Origin: Chryseobacterium shigense
GTDB lineage: Bacteria > Bacteroidota > Bacteroidia > Flavobacteriales > Weeksellaceae
Length of the DNA: 64,000 nt
Reading direction: 5' to 3'
NCBI RefSeq assembly: GCF_014207845.1
Contig: NZ_JACHLC010000001.1
Coordinates: 558,001-622,000 of the forward strand
The position numbers and the translations under genes are program-made. Positions 19,904 through 28,541 of the stretch are shown here, in pieces. Within the stretch, counting starts at the first letter, position 1. The number at the start of each line of letters is the position of its first letter. A model generated the notes under the pieces. The model did not search any database. It saw only the letters and a list, made by a program, of their open reading frames with translations, and was not told the origin of the DNA.

Positions 19904-20731
19904 ATGAAAAACACGATTGCCGTTCTGGCAGTTTCTTCTTTGCTTGCTTTTTCATCATGTAAAAAAGGAGAAAACATAACTGCATCTTCTGACAAAACAG
20001 AAATTTCCGAGCTGGAAAAATTTACAGTGGATTCCGTAAAAGTAAGCGATTCTTCAAAAGTAGCAGATTCGCTGACTGTAAGTTTTACATCCAGAATACT
20101 CGTTTTCCCGACTCTGAAAGACAAAAAACTGCTGGACAGTATCTATTTTGACAACAAAGCAATCAAGGATTTTTCTAAAAAAGGCCTGCAAGCCTATCTG
20201 GACAACGAAAAAAATAAATATTTCCAATCTATAAAGAGCGATAGCAAAGACTGGATTTCAGATATTTCCTATGCACAGAAATGGTATTCAGATTCCCATA
20301 TGAAATTGGTATCTAATGATAACGATTATATGCATATCAGGTATGTATGGAGTTCATATGAAGGTGGTGCCCACGATAATTACGGGTTTTCAGAAAGAGT
20401 TTTTGATCTTAAAAACAATAAAAAACTGGAACTTAAAGACATTACTTCAATGCCAAAAGCCAAACTTGAAGCTATACTGATGAAAAATATCAATAAGATT
20501 GGCAGTGGTACAACAGACAGTGAAGGGGAAGTGAAAAATTCAGATATGCTGCTGGTAGAAGTCATTCCTGCCACAGATAACTTCTATTTTGATCAGAAAA
20601 ACCTGTACTTCCACTACAGTCCGTATGAAATTACCGCTTTTGCAGCCGGAGACATTGTTATTCCTGTTTCCTGGCAAGAACTTAAAGGAACATTAAATAC
20701 AGAATTTAAAGAAAGAATGAAAATAAACTAA
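19904..20731 (+). CDS. DUF3298-type (RsiV-like) lipoprotein
   Basis: 275 residues from the ATG at 19904, with lipoprotein signal MKNTIAVLAVSSLLAFSSC (Cys19). The frame is open from 19850, but the terminator of the preceding operon lies in that extension, so 19904 is the better start. The middle has GAHDNYGFSERVFDLKNNKKLELKDI and the end has YEITAFAAGDIVIPVSWQEL, as in DUF4163/DUF3298 proteins related to the RsiV anti-sigma ectodomain. Function in this genus is unknown; no sigma factor gene is adjacent. Confidence 0.82.
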   Translation: MKNTIAVLAVSSLLAFSSCKKGENITASSDKTEISELEKFTVDSVKVSDSSKVADSLTVSFTSRILVFPTLKDKKLLDSIYFDNKAIKDFSKKGLQAYLDNEKNKYFQSIKSDSKDWISDISYAQKWYSDSHMKLVSNDNDYMHIRYVWSSYEGGAHDNYGFSERVFDLKNNKKLELKDITSMPKAKLEAILMKNINKIGSGTTDSEGEVKNSDMLLVEVIPATDNFYFDQKNLYFHYSPYEITAFAAGDIVIPVSWQELKGTLNTEFKERMKIN

Positions 20732-20735
20732 ATTA

Positions 20736-20763
20736 ATGCTTCCGGATCTGGAAGCATTTTTTA
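20736..20763 (+). terminator. Terminator of the DUF3298 lipoprotein gene
   Basis: ATGCTTCC / GGAAGCAT stem, loop GGATCT, then six T residues. It begins 4 bases after the stop codon and overlaps any upstream-extended reading of the next gene. Confidence 0.82.
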
Positions 20764-20769
20764 TTTTTG
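20762..20769 (+). promoter_or_regulatory. Promoter -7 box of the lipid kinase gene
   Basis: TATTTTTG matches TAnnTTTG and ends only 5 bases before the ATG at 20775, which would give a leaderless or nearly leaderless mRNA. It directly abuts the previous terminator. Confidence 0.4.
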
Positions 20770-20774
20770 CGGTA

Positions 20775-21626
20775 ATGGAAAGAGTAGCTTTTATCATTAA
20801 TCCTTTTTCGGCCAAAAAAAACTATCAGCCGTTTCTTGATGAACTCAAAAAAAAGGTCAGTAATCCTTTGTACTATATCTCCGAATCTATTCCGGGGACA
20901 GATGATTTTATCAGGGAAAATTTTGACCGTGTTGATATCTTTGTCGCTATCGGAGGGGATGGAACCATTTCCACAGTGGCAAGAAATCTTATCAATACAG
21001 ATAAAATCCTGGCTATCTTTCCGGCAGGATCCGGAAATGGCTTTTCCAATGAGACTAAATTCAGCAAAAATCTGGACGAGCTTTTAGAAAAAATCAAAGC
21101 CAAAGCATCCAGGAAGATTGATACTTTTACCGTTAATGACAGGCTTTCTATCAACGTTTCAGGAACAGGTTTTGATGGTAAAGTTGTTAAAGAATTCGAA
21201 AAAACCAGCCGTGGATTCAAAAATTATATCAAAGTTTCCCTGAAAACATTCTTCAATTACAAACCTATCAAGGTAAAGTTTTTTGATGAAGCCTATCAAC
21301 AGTACAATGGGCGCTACCTTATGCTGAATGTAGCCAACACACGCCAGTTTGGAAACAACGCTTATATTGCTCCCAATGCAAGTAAAAGTGACGGTTTGGT
21401 AGATATGGTCCTGGTGAAAAAATTTCCGCTCACATATTCAGCTCTTTTTGCTTTCAGAATGTTTACCAAAAGGCTGAAGGATGATGAATATGTAACCTAT
21501 CTTCCCGTTTCAGAAATTTCATTTAAAGTAAATACCAAAAACTGGCATCTTGATGGTGAGTTTAATAAAATAAAATCGCCCGTACATGTAAAAGTACAGC
21601 CAGCGAGCCTGAATATCCTGACCTGA
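20775..21626 (+). CDS. Diacylglycerol/lipid kinase family protein
   Basis: 283 residues from the ATG at 20775 (MERVAFIINPFSAK), chosen because the preceding terminator occupies the possible 5' extension from 20736. The N-terminal kinase domain has INPFSAK, the nucleotide loop AIGGDGTISTVARNLI and FPAGSGNGFSNE; the C-terminal beta domain ends with WHLDGEFN. It belongs to the DagK/YegS-type fold that phosphorylates lipid alcohols with ATP. The substrate (diacylglycerol, sphingoid base or other) cannot be set from sequence. Confidence 0.88.
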   Translation: MERVAFIINPFSAKKNYQPFLDELKKKVSNPLYYISESIPGTDDFIRENFDRVDIFVAIGGDGTISTVARNLINTDKILAIFPAGSGNGFSNETKFSKNLDELLEKIKAKASRKIDTFTVNDRLSINVSGTGFDGKVVKEFEKTSRGFKNYIKVSLKTFFNYKPIKVKFFDEAYQQYNGRYLMLNVANTRQFGNNAYIAPNASKSDGLVDMVLVKKFPLTYSALFAFRMFTKRLKDDEYVTYLPVSEISFKVNTKNWHLDGEFNKIKSPVHVKVQPASLNILT

Positions 21627-21744
21627 TTTGTCTATTTCCAGTAGTTTTTCATAAGATCTCCCATCTATTCAATAGAATTGGAGAACTTTAGTTCTGCGAT
21701 AATTCAACCGTTGGAAGTCCTGTTGTGTTGATGAAAAAAATATC

Positions 21745-23079
21745 CTAAACTTCTAATTTTTTCTCAATTTCATTCGGATGATCCAGACAATATTGCAGCT
21801 GCGTTTTATCCAGCTGTTTTTCCCAGTTTGCTACAACTACAGTCGCAACAGAGTTTCCGATAACATTGGTTAACGCTCTGCATTCACTCATAAACTTATC
21901 AATTCCTAAGATTAAAGTCATTCCCGCAATTGGAATTTCCGGAACAACGGCCAATGTTGCAGCCAGTGTTACAAATCCTGCTCCCGTAACACCGGCAGCG
22001 CCTTTTGAACTTAGCATTGCCACTAAAAGTAACATTAATTGCTTTTCCAGTGGAAGGTGAATATTAAGAGCCTGGGCTATAAAAAGAGAGGCCAGTGTCA
22101 TATAGATATTGGTTCCGTCCAGGTTAAAAGAGTATCCCGTAGGCACCACAAGTCCTACAATAGCTCTTGAGCAACCCGCCTTTTCCAGCTTTTCCATAAT
22201 CCCCGGCAGCGCTGATTCTGAAGAGCTCGTCCCTAAAACCAGAAGCAATTCCTCTTTCAGGTAAAACATCAGCTTGAAGATACTGAAACCGTTATACCAG
22301 GCCACCGCACCCAAAATCAATACAACAAAAAGAATAGAGGTAATATAAAATGTTCCTACTAAAAAGATAAGGTTCAGTACCGAATGAAGACCATATTTCC
22401 CGATAGTAAATGCCATTGCCCCAAAAGCCCCGATAGGAGCCAGCTTCATCAGCATATGCACAATTTTGAAAACAGGGGTGGACAGATCCTGCAGAAAATC
22501 AGTCACTTTCTGGCTTTTTTCTTTGGTAAGAACCAGTGCAACACCCATCAGAATAGCTACAAGAAGCACCTGAAGGATATTTTCACCAACCAAAGGACTG
22601 AAAAGCGTTTCAGGAATAATGTTCATGATAAAACCTGTCAGGGTAGAGTCATGAGCTTTTTGCTGATACTGGGAAACATCACCTGATAAGGTAGAAGGAT
22701 CAATATTTAATCCGTGTCCCGGTTGTAAGATATTTCCTACAATCAATCCGATAATTAATGCTAAAGTTGAAAATGTAAAGAAATAGAGCATTGCTTTTAC
22801 TGCAATACGTCCAACCTTTTTGAGATCGGTCATGTGGGCAATTCCCAGTGTTAAAGTAATGAAAATCACTGGAGCGATGATCATCTTCACCAGTTTGATG
22901 AATCCGTCGCCTAAAGGTTTCATTTTTTCACCCAGTTCGGGATAAAATCTTCCCAGAAGTATACCTGCTGCTATGGCAATAATAACCTGAAAATAAAGCT
23001 GATGATGAATTTTTTTCGCTTTCAAGTGACTTTTTTTAGATGTTGAATGCGGAAAATTAAGAATTTTTATCTTAAACAT
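21745..23079 (-). CDS. dctA: C4-dicarboxylate/proton (or sodium) symporter, DctA type
   Basis: 444 residues of the glutamate/dicarboxylate:cation symporter family. It has about eight hydrophobic segments, the Ser-rich re-entrant loop [17 protein letters not shown], the NLDGTNIYM motif, and a C-terminal part with [15 protein letters not shown] and [18 protein letters not shown]. The latter favours DctA, which imports succinate, fumarate and malate. The N-terminus is about 25 residues longer and basic compared with E. coli DctA (...[12 protein letters not shown]). Monocistronic. Confidence 0.88.
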   Translation of the reverse strand: MFKIKILNFPHSTSKKSHLKAKKIHHQLYFQVIIAIAAGILLGRFYPELGEKMKPLGDGFIKLVKMIIAPVIFITLTLGIAHMTDLKKVGRIAVKAMLYFFTFSTLALIIGLIVGNILQPGHGLNIDPSTLSGDVSQYQQKAHDSTLTGFIMNIIPETLFSPLVGENILQVLLVAILMGVALVLTKEKSQKVTDFLQDLSTPVFKIVHMLMKLAPIGAFGAMAFTIGKYGLHSVLNLIFLVGTFYITSILFVVLILGAVAWYNGFSIFKLMFYLKEELLLVLGTSSSESALPGIMEKLEKAGCSRAIVGLVVPTGYSFNLDGTNIYMTLASLFIAQALNIHLPLEKQLMLLLVAMLSSKGAAGVTGAGFVTLAATLAVVPEIPIAGMTLILGIDKFMSECRALTNVIGNSVATVVVANWEKQLDKTQLQYCLDHPNEIEKKLEV

Positions 23080-23116
23080 GACGAAAGTCAGTTAAAATAG
23101 TCCGGATGAGTTTTTT

Positions 23117-23160
23117 GAAAGAGGGAAGAAGGGAGACAGAAGAGGGAAGTTCTGGAAGTT
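23117..23160. repeat. Purine-rich GAGGGAAG repeat
   Basis: Two copies of GAGGGAAG within a GA-rich stretch upstream of dctA. The same units recur at 54421-54454 and, inverted, at 54563-54592, all in spacers. Confidence 0.5.
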
Positions 23161-23209
23161 TATATAAAACCCGTGTCTTTTGATTGAATTGTCTGCTTTT
23201 AAGGAAATA

Positions 23210-23292
23210 ATGCTTCGACTCCGCTCAGCATGACATCTCTAATAAATAACTGTAGAGTTTATAAACGGTCATGCTGAGCGGAGTCGAAGCAT
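23210..23292. repeat. 25-base perfect inverted repeat, dispersed-repeat type
   Basis: Arms 23210-23234 and 23268-23292 are exact reverse complements (core CTTCGACTCCGCTCAGC), separated by 33 bases. It sits between the ends of ggt and the start of dctA. The core motif is common in spacers of Bacteroidota genomes, from general knowledge. It can form a long hairpin and may act as a transcript end for ggt. Confidence 0.85.
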
Positions 23293-23320
23293 ATATTATA
23301 ATAGAATTTTAATTTCTGGA

Positions 23321-25009
23321 TTATTCCACTGCAACAGAATCATCACCGCGGCCATCCGCCACAGCATGAATATTTCCGTTGTCATCCATCAGGATCAGTT
23401 CTGTTTTCCCAATGTATTTTATTTTTTCGATCATGTAGTTTTTACTTTTAAGGGCTTCGATGGTACTTTCAGGGAAATTATTTTCTACCGTAATTTTCTC
23501 AGGAAGCCATTGATGATGGAATTTCGGGGCATTCACAGAGATATTGGCATTCAGTTTAAAATCCACCACATTCACAATCGACTGATACACTGAGGTAGGA
23601 ATAGTAGTTCCACCCGGTGTTCCCACAACCATATAAGGTTTCCCGTTCTTAAGCAGAATGGTAGGAGTCATTGAAGAAAGCATTCTTTTATTAGGCTGGA
23701 TGGAATTGGCTTCACCGCCTACAGCTCCAAACATATTCGGAACTCCGGGCTTAATGGAGAAATCATCCATTTCATTATTTAAAAAGAAGCCTGCACCGGA
23801 AACCACTACTTTACTTCCGTAATATCCGTTAAGTGTTGTCGTTACAGAAGCTGCATTTCCGTCCTTATCTATCACAGAAATATGAGTGGTCTGTGTGGAT
23901 TCGTTTGGCTGGCTGATGATCTTTCCTACTTCCGAACTGGGAGTCGCTTTACTGAAACTGAAGCTTTTCCATCTGTTTTTTAAATAAGCATCAGAAGTAA
24001 GATAAGTTGTTTTATCTTCAATGAAATCCGGATCTCCCATGTATTCTGCTCTGTCTGCAAAAGCTCTTCTTTCGGCTTCCGTCATGATCTGTACAGCCTC
24101 CGTTGAGTTCTGCTGATACTTTTCAAGATTTTCATAACCGGCCATCGTCAGCATTTGGGCAAGCAATACGCCGCCGCTGGAAGGAAGAGGCATTGTTACC
24201 ACACGGTTTCCTTTGTAGTCGAATTCCAGAGGTTTTCTTTCTGCTGCTTTATAGTTTTTAAGATCTTCCAAAGTGATGATTCCATTGCCTTTTTTCATTT
24301 CAGAAATCATTAATTCAGCTGTTTTGCCTTCGTAAAAACCTTTTGCTCCCAGCTTCTGAATTAATTTCAGCGTTGCAGCCAGTTCTTTCTGAACCAAAAT
24401 ATCTCCGGCTTTCCAGGGAGTATCTTTTACAAAGGCAATAGAGGATTTATTATGTGTTAAGAAGTTTTCTTTGTGTGTGTTCAGCATATTGGCTTCCATT
24501 TCTGTAATGGCAAACCCTTTTTCTGCAAGATCAATGGCTGGCTGGATGATTTTTTCCATCGGGAGTTTGCAGTATTTTAAAGTGGCATAAAATCCGGCTA
24601 TGCTTCCCGGTATTCCTACTGCAAGCCTTCCATTTTGGGACAAGTCCGTATTGGCTTTTCCGTTTTTATCAACATACATGTCCCTGGATGCCTTTTTCGG
24701 GGCTGTTTCCCGGTAATCCAGTGTGAATTTTTCACCGTTGTTTTTAACACCCACCAAAAAACCTCCTCCTCCGATATTTCCGGCCTGAGGATAAACTACG
24801 GCAAGAGCATATTGTGTGGCTACAATAGCATCGTAAGCATTTCCGCCCATTTTCATAATATCTGCTCCGGCCTGGCTTGCAAGGGGATGAGCAGAGACTA
24901 CTACACCTTTATTCTTTACTTTTACTTCCTTTATGATGTTGAAATCAGTAAACTGAGCCCAATATAGATTGCCTGCCAACAGTACCGCTGCAATAAAAAA
25001 CTTCTTCAT
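23321..25009 (-). CDS. ggt: Gamma-glutamyltransferase
   Basis: 562 residues made as one chain and cut into two. A Bacteroidota signal peptide (MKKFFIAAVLLAGNLYWAQ) sends it to the periplasm. The self-cleavage and catalytic Thr375 is in STQTTHISVIDKDGNAASVT; GGGFLVG and MPLPSSGGVLLAQML, and later SMTPTILLKNGKP and GTPGGTTIPTSV, are family blocks. It removes or transfers the gamma-glutamyl group of glutathione. Normal length. Monocistronic; the 25-base inverted repeat follows its stop. Confidence 0.95.
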   Translation of the reverse strand: MKKFFIAAVLLAGNLYWAQFTDFNIIKEVKVKNKGVVVSAHPLASQAGADIMKMGGNAYDAIVATQYALAVVYPQAGNIGGGGFLVGVKNNGEKFTLDYRETAPKKASRDMYVDKNGKANTDLSQNGRLAVGIPGSIAGFYATLKYCKLPMEKIIQPAIDLAEKGFAITEMEANMLNTHKENFLTHNKSSIAFVKDTPWKAGDILVQKELAATLKLIQKLGAKGFYEGKTAELMISEMKKGNGIITLEDLKNYKAAERKPLEFDYKGNRVVTMPLPSSGGVLLAQMLTMAGYENLEKYQQNSTEAVQIMTEAERRAFADRAEYMGDPDFIEDKTTYLTSDAYLKNRWKSFSFSKATPSSEVGKIISQPNESTQTTHISVIDKDGNAASVTTTLNGYYGSKVVVSGAGFFLNNEMDDFSIKPGVPNMFGAVGGEANSIQPNKRMLSSMTPTILLKNGKPYMVVGTPGGTTIPTSVYQSIVNVVDFKLNANISVNAPKFHHQWLPEKITVENNFPESTIEALKSKNYMIEKIKYIGKTELILMDDNGNIHAVADGRGDDSVAVE

Positions 25010-25250
25010 AAAATTTTGTTTAAAACAAAAGTAGATAATTTTTTAATGTAAACGGTTGCATATTAAACAAATGGAATGCTGTTATCTGATTGTATTAATG
25101 AAGAAACTGGAGATAGGAAGAGATATTTTTGAAAAGTTTTTACTGAATGATGATTATAGTTGATTTCTTGTAAAATTAATTGTTTATAACCTGTCCAGTG
25201 ACCTGTTTTTTTTAAATACATCTTTTTTATTATGATAAACATGATTTTTT

Positions 25251-25258
25251 TACTTTTG
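25251..25258 (+). promoter_or_regulatory. Promoter -7 box of the threonine dehydrogenase gene
   Basis: TACTTTTG fits TAnnTTTG, 23 bases before ATG 25282. No clear -33 TTG at the usual spacing. Confidence 0.45.
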
Positions 25259-25281
25259 TACAACTCTAAAAAATATGTAAA

Positions 25282-26247
25282 ATGGAATCCTATACGGAAA
25301 GAATATTAATTACAGGTGCCTTGGGACAGATCGGCACCGAACTCACGAACAGACTTGTTGAAATTCACGGGGCTGACAATGTAGTAGCATCAGGGCTGGA
25401 CAGATGGCAAAAGGGAATTACAGCTGCCGGACATTATGAAAGAATGGATGTTACCAATACACAGCTGGTAAGACAGGTAATCAAAGACTATGAGATTACA
25501 ACGGTTTACCATCTGGCTTCTCTTTTATCCGGGACTTCAGAAAAGCAGCCGGTTTTTGCCTGGAAACTGAACCTTGAACCTCTTCTTCATTTTTGTGAAA
25601 TGGCAAAGGAAGGGCTTCTTAAAAAGATCTTCTGGCCAAGCTCAATTGCTGTATTTGGAAAAGGAATTCCAAAACATGATGTAGCTCAGGATGTGGTTTT
25701 GAATCCTACAACGGTTTACGGGATCTCCAAAATGGCAGGAGAGAAGTGGTGCGAATATTATTTCGATAAGTATGGAGTAGATGTAAGAAGTATCAGGTAT
25801 CCGGGGCTTATTTCATGGAAGACTCCGGCGGGAGGCGGCACAACGGATTATGCTGTAGAGATTTTTTATGAAGCGATAGAAGAGGGAAAATATACAAGCT
25901 TCATTTCTGAAAACACCGGAATGCCGATGCTGTATATGGACGATGCTATCAATGCAACATTACAATTAATGGAAGCTCCAAAGGAAAATCTTACAGTCCG
26001 TTCTTCATATAATTTAGGAGGAATGTCATTTACGCCGAAAGAACTGGCCGAAGAAATCAAGAAAGAAATCCCTGATTTTTCAATCGATTATCAGCCGGAT
26101 TTCAGACAGGCAATTGCAGATTCCTGGCCGGCTTCAATTGATGATTCCGTAGCAAAAAAAGACTGGGGACTGACCTATGATTTCGGAATTTCTGAAATGA
26201 CGAAGGATATGATTACGAATCTTAAAGTGAAATTAAATAAAAATTAA
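25282..26247 (+). CDS. L-threonine 3-dehydrogenase, short-chain (epimerase-like) type
   Basis: 321 residues of the extended short-chain dehydrogenase fold. The NAD loop TGALGQIG is at 11-18, and the catalytic pair Tyr146 and Lys150 is in VYGISK, with PSS near 119-121. The sequence runs like the threonine dehydrogenases of flavobacteria and archaea (GLISWKTPAGGGTTDYAVEIFYEA), not like UDP-galactose epimerases. It oxidises threonine to 2-amino-3-ketobutyrate. No Kbl ligase gene is adjacent. Confidence 0.85.
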   Translation: MESYTERILITGALGQIGTELTNRLVEIHGADNVVASGLDRWQKGITAAGHYERMDVTNTQLVRQVIKDYEITTVYHLASLLSGTSEKQPVFAWKLNLEPLLHFCEMAKEGLLKKIFWPSSIAVFGKGIPKHDVAQDVVLNPTTVYGISKMAGEKWCEYYFDKYGVDVRSIRYPGLISWKTPAGGGTTDYAVEIFYEAIEEGKYTSFISENTGMPMLYMDDAINATLQLMEAPKENLTVRSSYNLGGMSFTPKELAEEIKKEIPDFSIDYQPDFRQAIADSWPASIDDSVAKKDWGLTYDFGISEMTKDMITNLKVKLNKN

Positions 26248-26331
26248 TCACTTAAAGTTAAAGTTTAAATAAAAATTACTTTAACATTTGATTTTTAATT
26301 GATTATAAATATTATCTAAAATTTAATTTAA

Positions 26332-27084
26332 ATGATTTTACTAACTTTTAACATCTTAAATATTGAGGCTGAGGCAAAAAACGGGTCGGAAATTTCTGAT
26401 GTGGAAAGACTGAAAATTGCAGAAGATAATACAAAAGCTATTCTTCGGATTTTAGATATTCATGATATCAAAGCAAGCTTTTTTGTGGAGATTTCCATCG
26501 CAGAAAAACTGCAGGACTTAATAAAAGCAATTTCATCCAAAGGGCATGAAATTGCTTTTTATAATAAGAGCTCTTCTCTTCCCGAAATTGAAGAAGTTAA
26601 AAAGAACATTCAGGGTTTTCTGGAAAAACAGATCAGGGGAATCAGGCAGAAAGATTTCAAATTGCCCCAGGAAAATCTGAAATCTCTGGAATTTAATTAT
26701 GTTTCCAATATTGATAATGCAGATATTCTTTTTCCGTTCAAAAGGCTGAAAAGAGATACGGAGATCAATGAAGAGGATGGCCTGAGTATTGTCCCTGAAA
26801 GTATCTCACCTTACAGTCAGTTGCCATATAATGATTTTGTCTTCCAGATCCTGCCGATGAAGTATTATCAGAGCATGGTTTTTGAAACGCTGAAGAAGGA
26901 TGATTTTGTATTGATTTATCTTAATTCCTGGCAGTTTACAGATTTTAAAAAATACAGGTTTGATATTCCGTTTTACAGAAGTCTGTTTTCAGGTAAAAAA
27001 ATGGAAGACAAGCTGGATGCGCTCCTTAGCTGGATTAACGAACATGATATGGCTACTTCGCGTATGAAGGATTATATTTTTTAG
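26332..27084 (+). CDS. Polysaccharide deacetylase-like protein lacking the metal-site residues
   Basis: 250 residues with the outline of a NodB-homology domain: LTFNILNIEAEA at the start, VERLKIAEDNTKAILRILDIHDIKASFFV and SSKGHEIAFYNKSS. Active members have an Asp-Asp after the first strand and a His pair in the GHEIxxHxxxH loop. Here the Asp-Asp is absent and only the first GHE is kept, so metal-dependent deacetylase activity is unlikely. No signal peptide. It lies 84 bases after the threonine dehydrogenase gene. Role unknown. Confidence 0.7.
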   Translation: MILLTFNILNIEAEAKNGSEISDVERLKIAEDNTKAILRILDIHDIKASFFVEISIAEKLQDLIKAISSKGHEIAFYNKSSSLPEIEEVKKNIQGFLEKQIRGIRQKDFKLPQENLKSLEFNYVSNIDNADILFPFKRLKRDTEINEEDGLSIVPESISPYSQLPYNDFVFQILPMKYYQSMVFETLKKDDFVLIYLNSWQFTDFKKYRFDIPFYRSLFSGKKMEDKLDALLSWINEHDMATSRMKDYIF

Positions 27085-27121
27085 GTTCTTCCTTCAGGTT
27101 TTATACAATTTTATACTCTCG

Positions 27122-27257
27122 CAGATTTAGCGGATTAAGCAGATGTTTGTGTTATAATTTTGGATGCATTCATTTTTAAAATATGAGTGTATTATTAAGC
27201 CTGTTTACCAATCATTATTGTAATATCCATAAACATCTGCTTAATCCGCTAAATCTG
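27122..27257. repeat. 27-base perfect inverted repeat of 9-base units (GCAGATTTA family)
   Basis: Arms 27122-27148 and 27231-27257 are exact reverse complements. Each arm reads as three 9-base units (GCAGATTTA, GCGGATTAA, GCAGATG). It fills most of the convergent spacer between the deacetylase-like and phosphoesterase genes, and its 82-base centre carries no gene. Related arms flank the GxxExxY gene at 62.4-62.9 kb. Confidence 0.85.
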
Positions 27258-27268
27258 GAGAGATTATT

Positions 27269-28474
27269 TTAAGACAGTTCAAAAAGCGTAATTTCCGGCA
27301 GTACCCCAACTCTTCCGGGATATCCCAGAACTCCAAAACCTCTGTTGACATAAAGCATTTTTCCTTCGCTTTCATACAAATCAGCCCATTTTGGATAGCG
27401 GTACTGTACTGGCGACCATTTTATATTTTTTAAGTCTAAACCGAACTGCATCCCATGTGTATGTCCTGAAAGTGTCAGGTGGATGTTTCCCGGATGTTTT
27501 TTTACCACATAATCGAAATGGGTAGGGTCGTGGCTCATTAAAATTTTCGGGGCAGATTCCGGTACACCTTTTAAGGCATCATCAATTTTTCCGAATTGAG
27601 GGAAAGGCTTAAGTCCCCAGTTTTCAACGCCGAGAATATAAAGTTTTTCTCCGTTTCTGTCAATTACCCTGTTTTCGTTTCTTAACATGTCAAAACCGGC
27701 CTGTCTTTCGTATTCTATAAGCGTTTCGAGATTTTTCTTCTTGGCATCAGGAGAGGTCCATGATACATAATCGCCGTAATCGTGGTTTCCTAATACTGCA
27801 AACTTGCCGTCTTTTGCTCTGATCTTTGAAAATAACGGGATAAAAGGCTTGAATTCATCCGAAATATTATTCACCATATCTCCTGTAAAAAGAACAAGAT
27901 CCGGGTCCTGTTCATTGATGAGATCAATGGCGTGCTGTAATTTGGATGGATCAGAAAAACTTCCGCTGTGAACATCTGAGATCTGGATTACCTTATAGCC
28001 TTTAAAGTTTTTTGAAAGACCAGGTAGTTTTACCTTTATTTTTCTTACAGTATGTCTGTATTTCCCGAATGTAATCCCATCAATAAACAGGGCAGACAGA
28101 ACTCCGCCAAGACCTAAACCTACCATACTCAGGAATTTTCTTCTTTCCGGGAAGAAGTTTTCTTTTGGTTGAGTTAATCCTATCAGGTATCCGCCGGTTC
28201 TGAAGATATCATCAATTAATAAAAACAGGACTACGAAAATTTTAGGTAAAATAAAGATCAGGAATAACGAAATCATGATCTGTGCCCTTACAGTGCTCCT
28301 GTCTGATCTTTGGAAATGAGTAACCTCATAGGCAAAAATCCCATAGACGGTTAAAGATATGACCCAATATCCGAGTCTTATCCAGAAATTATCAGTTAAT
28401 GTTCTTACAGCCTGATAGATATAAACTTCCAAAAACAGGAAGATTCCGGCAATAATTAAAAAATTTCTTTGCAT
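27269..28474 (-). CDS. Membrane-anchored metallophosphoesterase
   Basis: 401 residues: three or four hydrophobic segments in the first 145, then a calcineurin-like phosphoesterase domain. All five motif blocks are present: ISDVHSG, LFTGDMVNN, LGNHDYGD, LMSHDP and LSGHTHGMQFG. The layout resembles YaeI/YkuE-type enzymes, for which lipid or nucleotide phosphodiester substrates have been proposed. The active site probably faces the periplasm, but orientation is not certain. Substrate unknown. Its 3' end adjoins the 9-base-unit inverted repeat. Confidence 0.87.
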   Translation of the reverse strand: MQRNFLIIAGIFLFLEVYIYQAVRTLTDNFWIRLGYWVISLTVYGIFAYEVTHFQRSDRSTVRAQIMISLFLIFILPKIFVVLFLLIDDIFRTGGYLIGLTQPKENFFPERRKFLSMVGLGLGGVLSALFIDGITFGKYRHTVRKIKVKLPGLSKNFKGYKVIQISDVHSGSFSDPSKLQHAIDLINEQDPDLVLFTGDMVNNISDEFKPFIPLFSKIRAKDGKFAVLGNHDYGDYVSWTSPDAKKKNLETLIEYERQAGFDMLRNENRVIDRNGEKLYILGVENWGLKPFPQFGKIDDALKGVPESAPKILMSHDPTHFDYVVKKHPGNIHLTLSGHTHGMQFGLDLKNIKWSPVQYRYPKWADLYESEGKMLYVNRGFGVLGYPGRVGVLPEITLFELS

Positions 28475-28484
28475 AATAAAATCT

Positions 28485-28514
28485 AAAAAAGCACAAAGAA
28501 TCTCCCTGTGCTTT
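28485..28514 (-). terminator. Terminator of the FabH-like gene
   Basis: On the minus strand AAAGCACA / TGTGCTTT with an 11-base loop and a T run, between the ketosynthase gene and the phosphoesterase gene. Confidence 0.75.
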
Positions 28515-28541
28515 ATATTTTTTTTGTTAAATCAAATATTT

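Noticed and set aside
27122..27257. Ordinary bidirectional terminator
   Set aside because: The arms are 27 bases with an 82-base loop and no T run at the stem ends, and match a repeat family elsewhere; terminator use is possible but not the best description.
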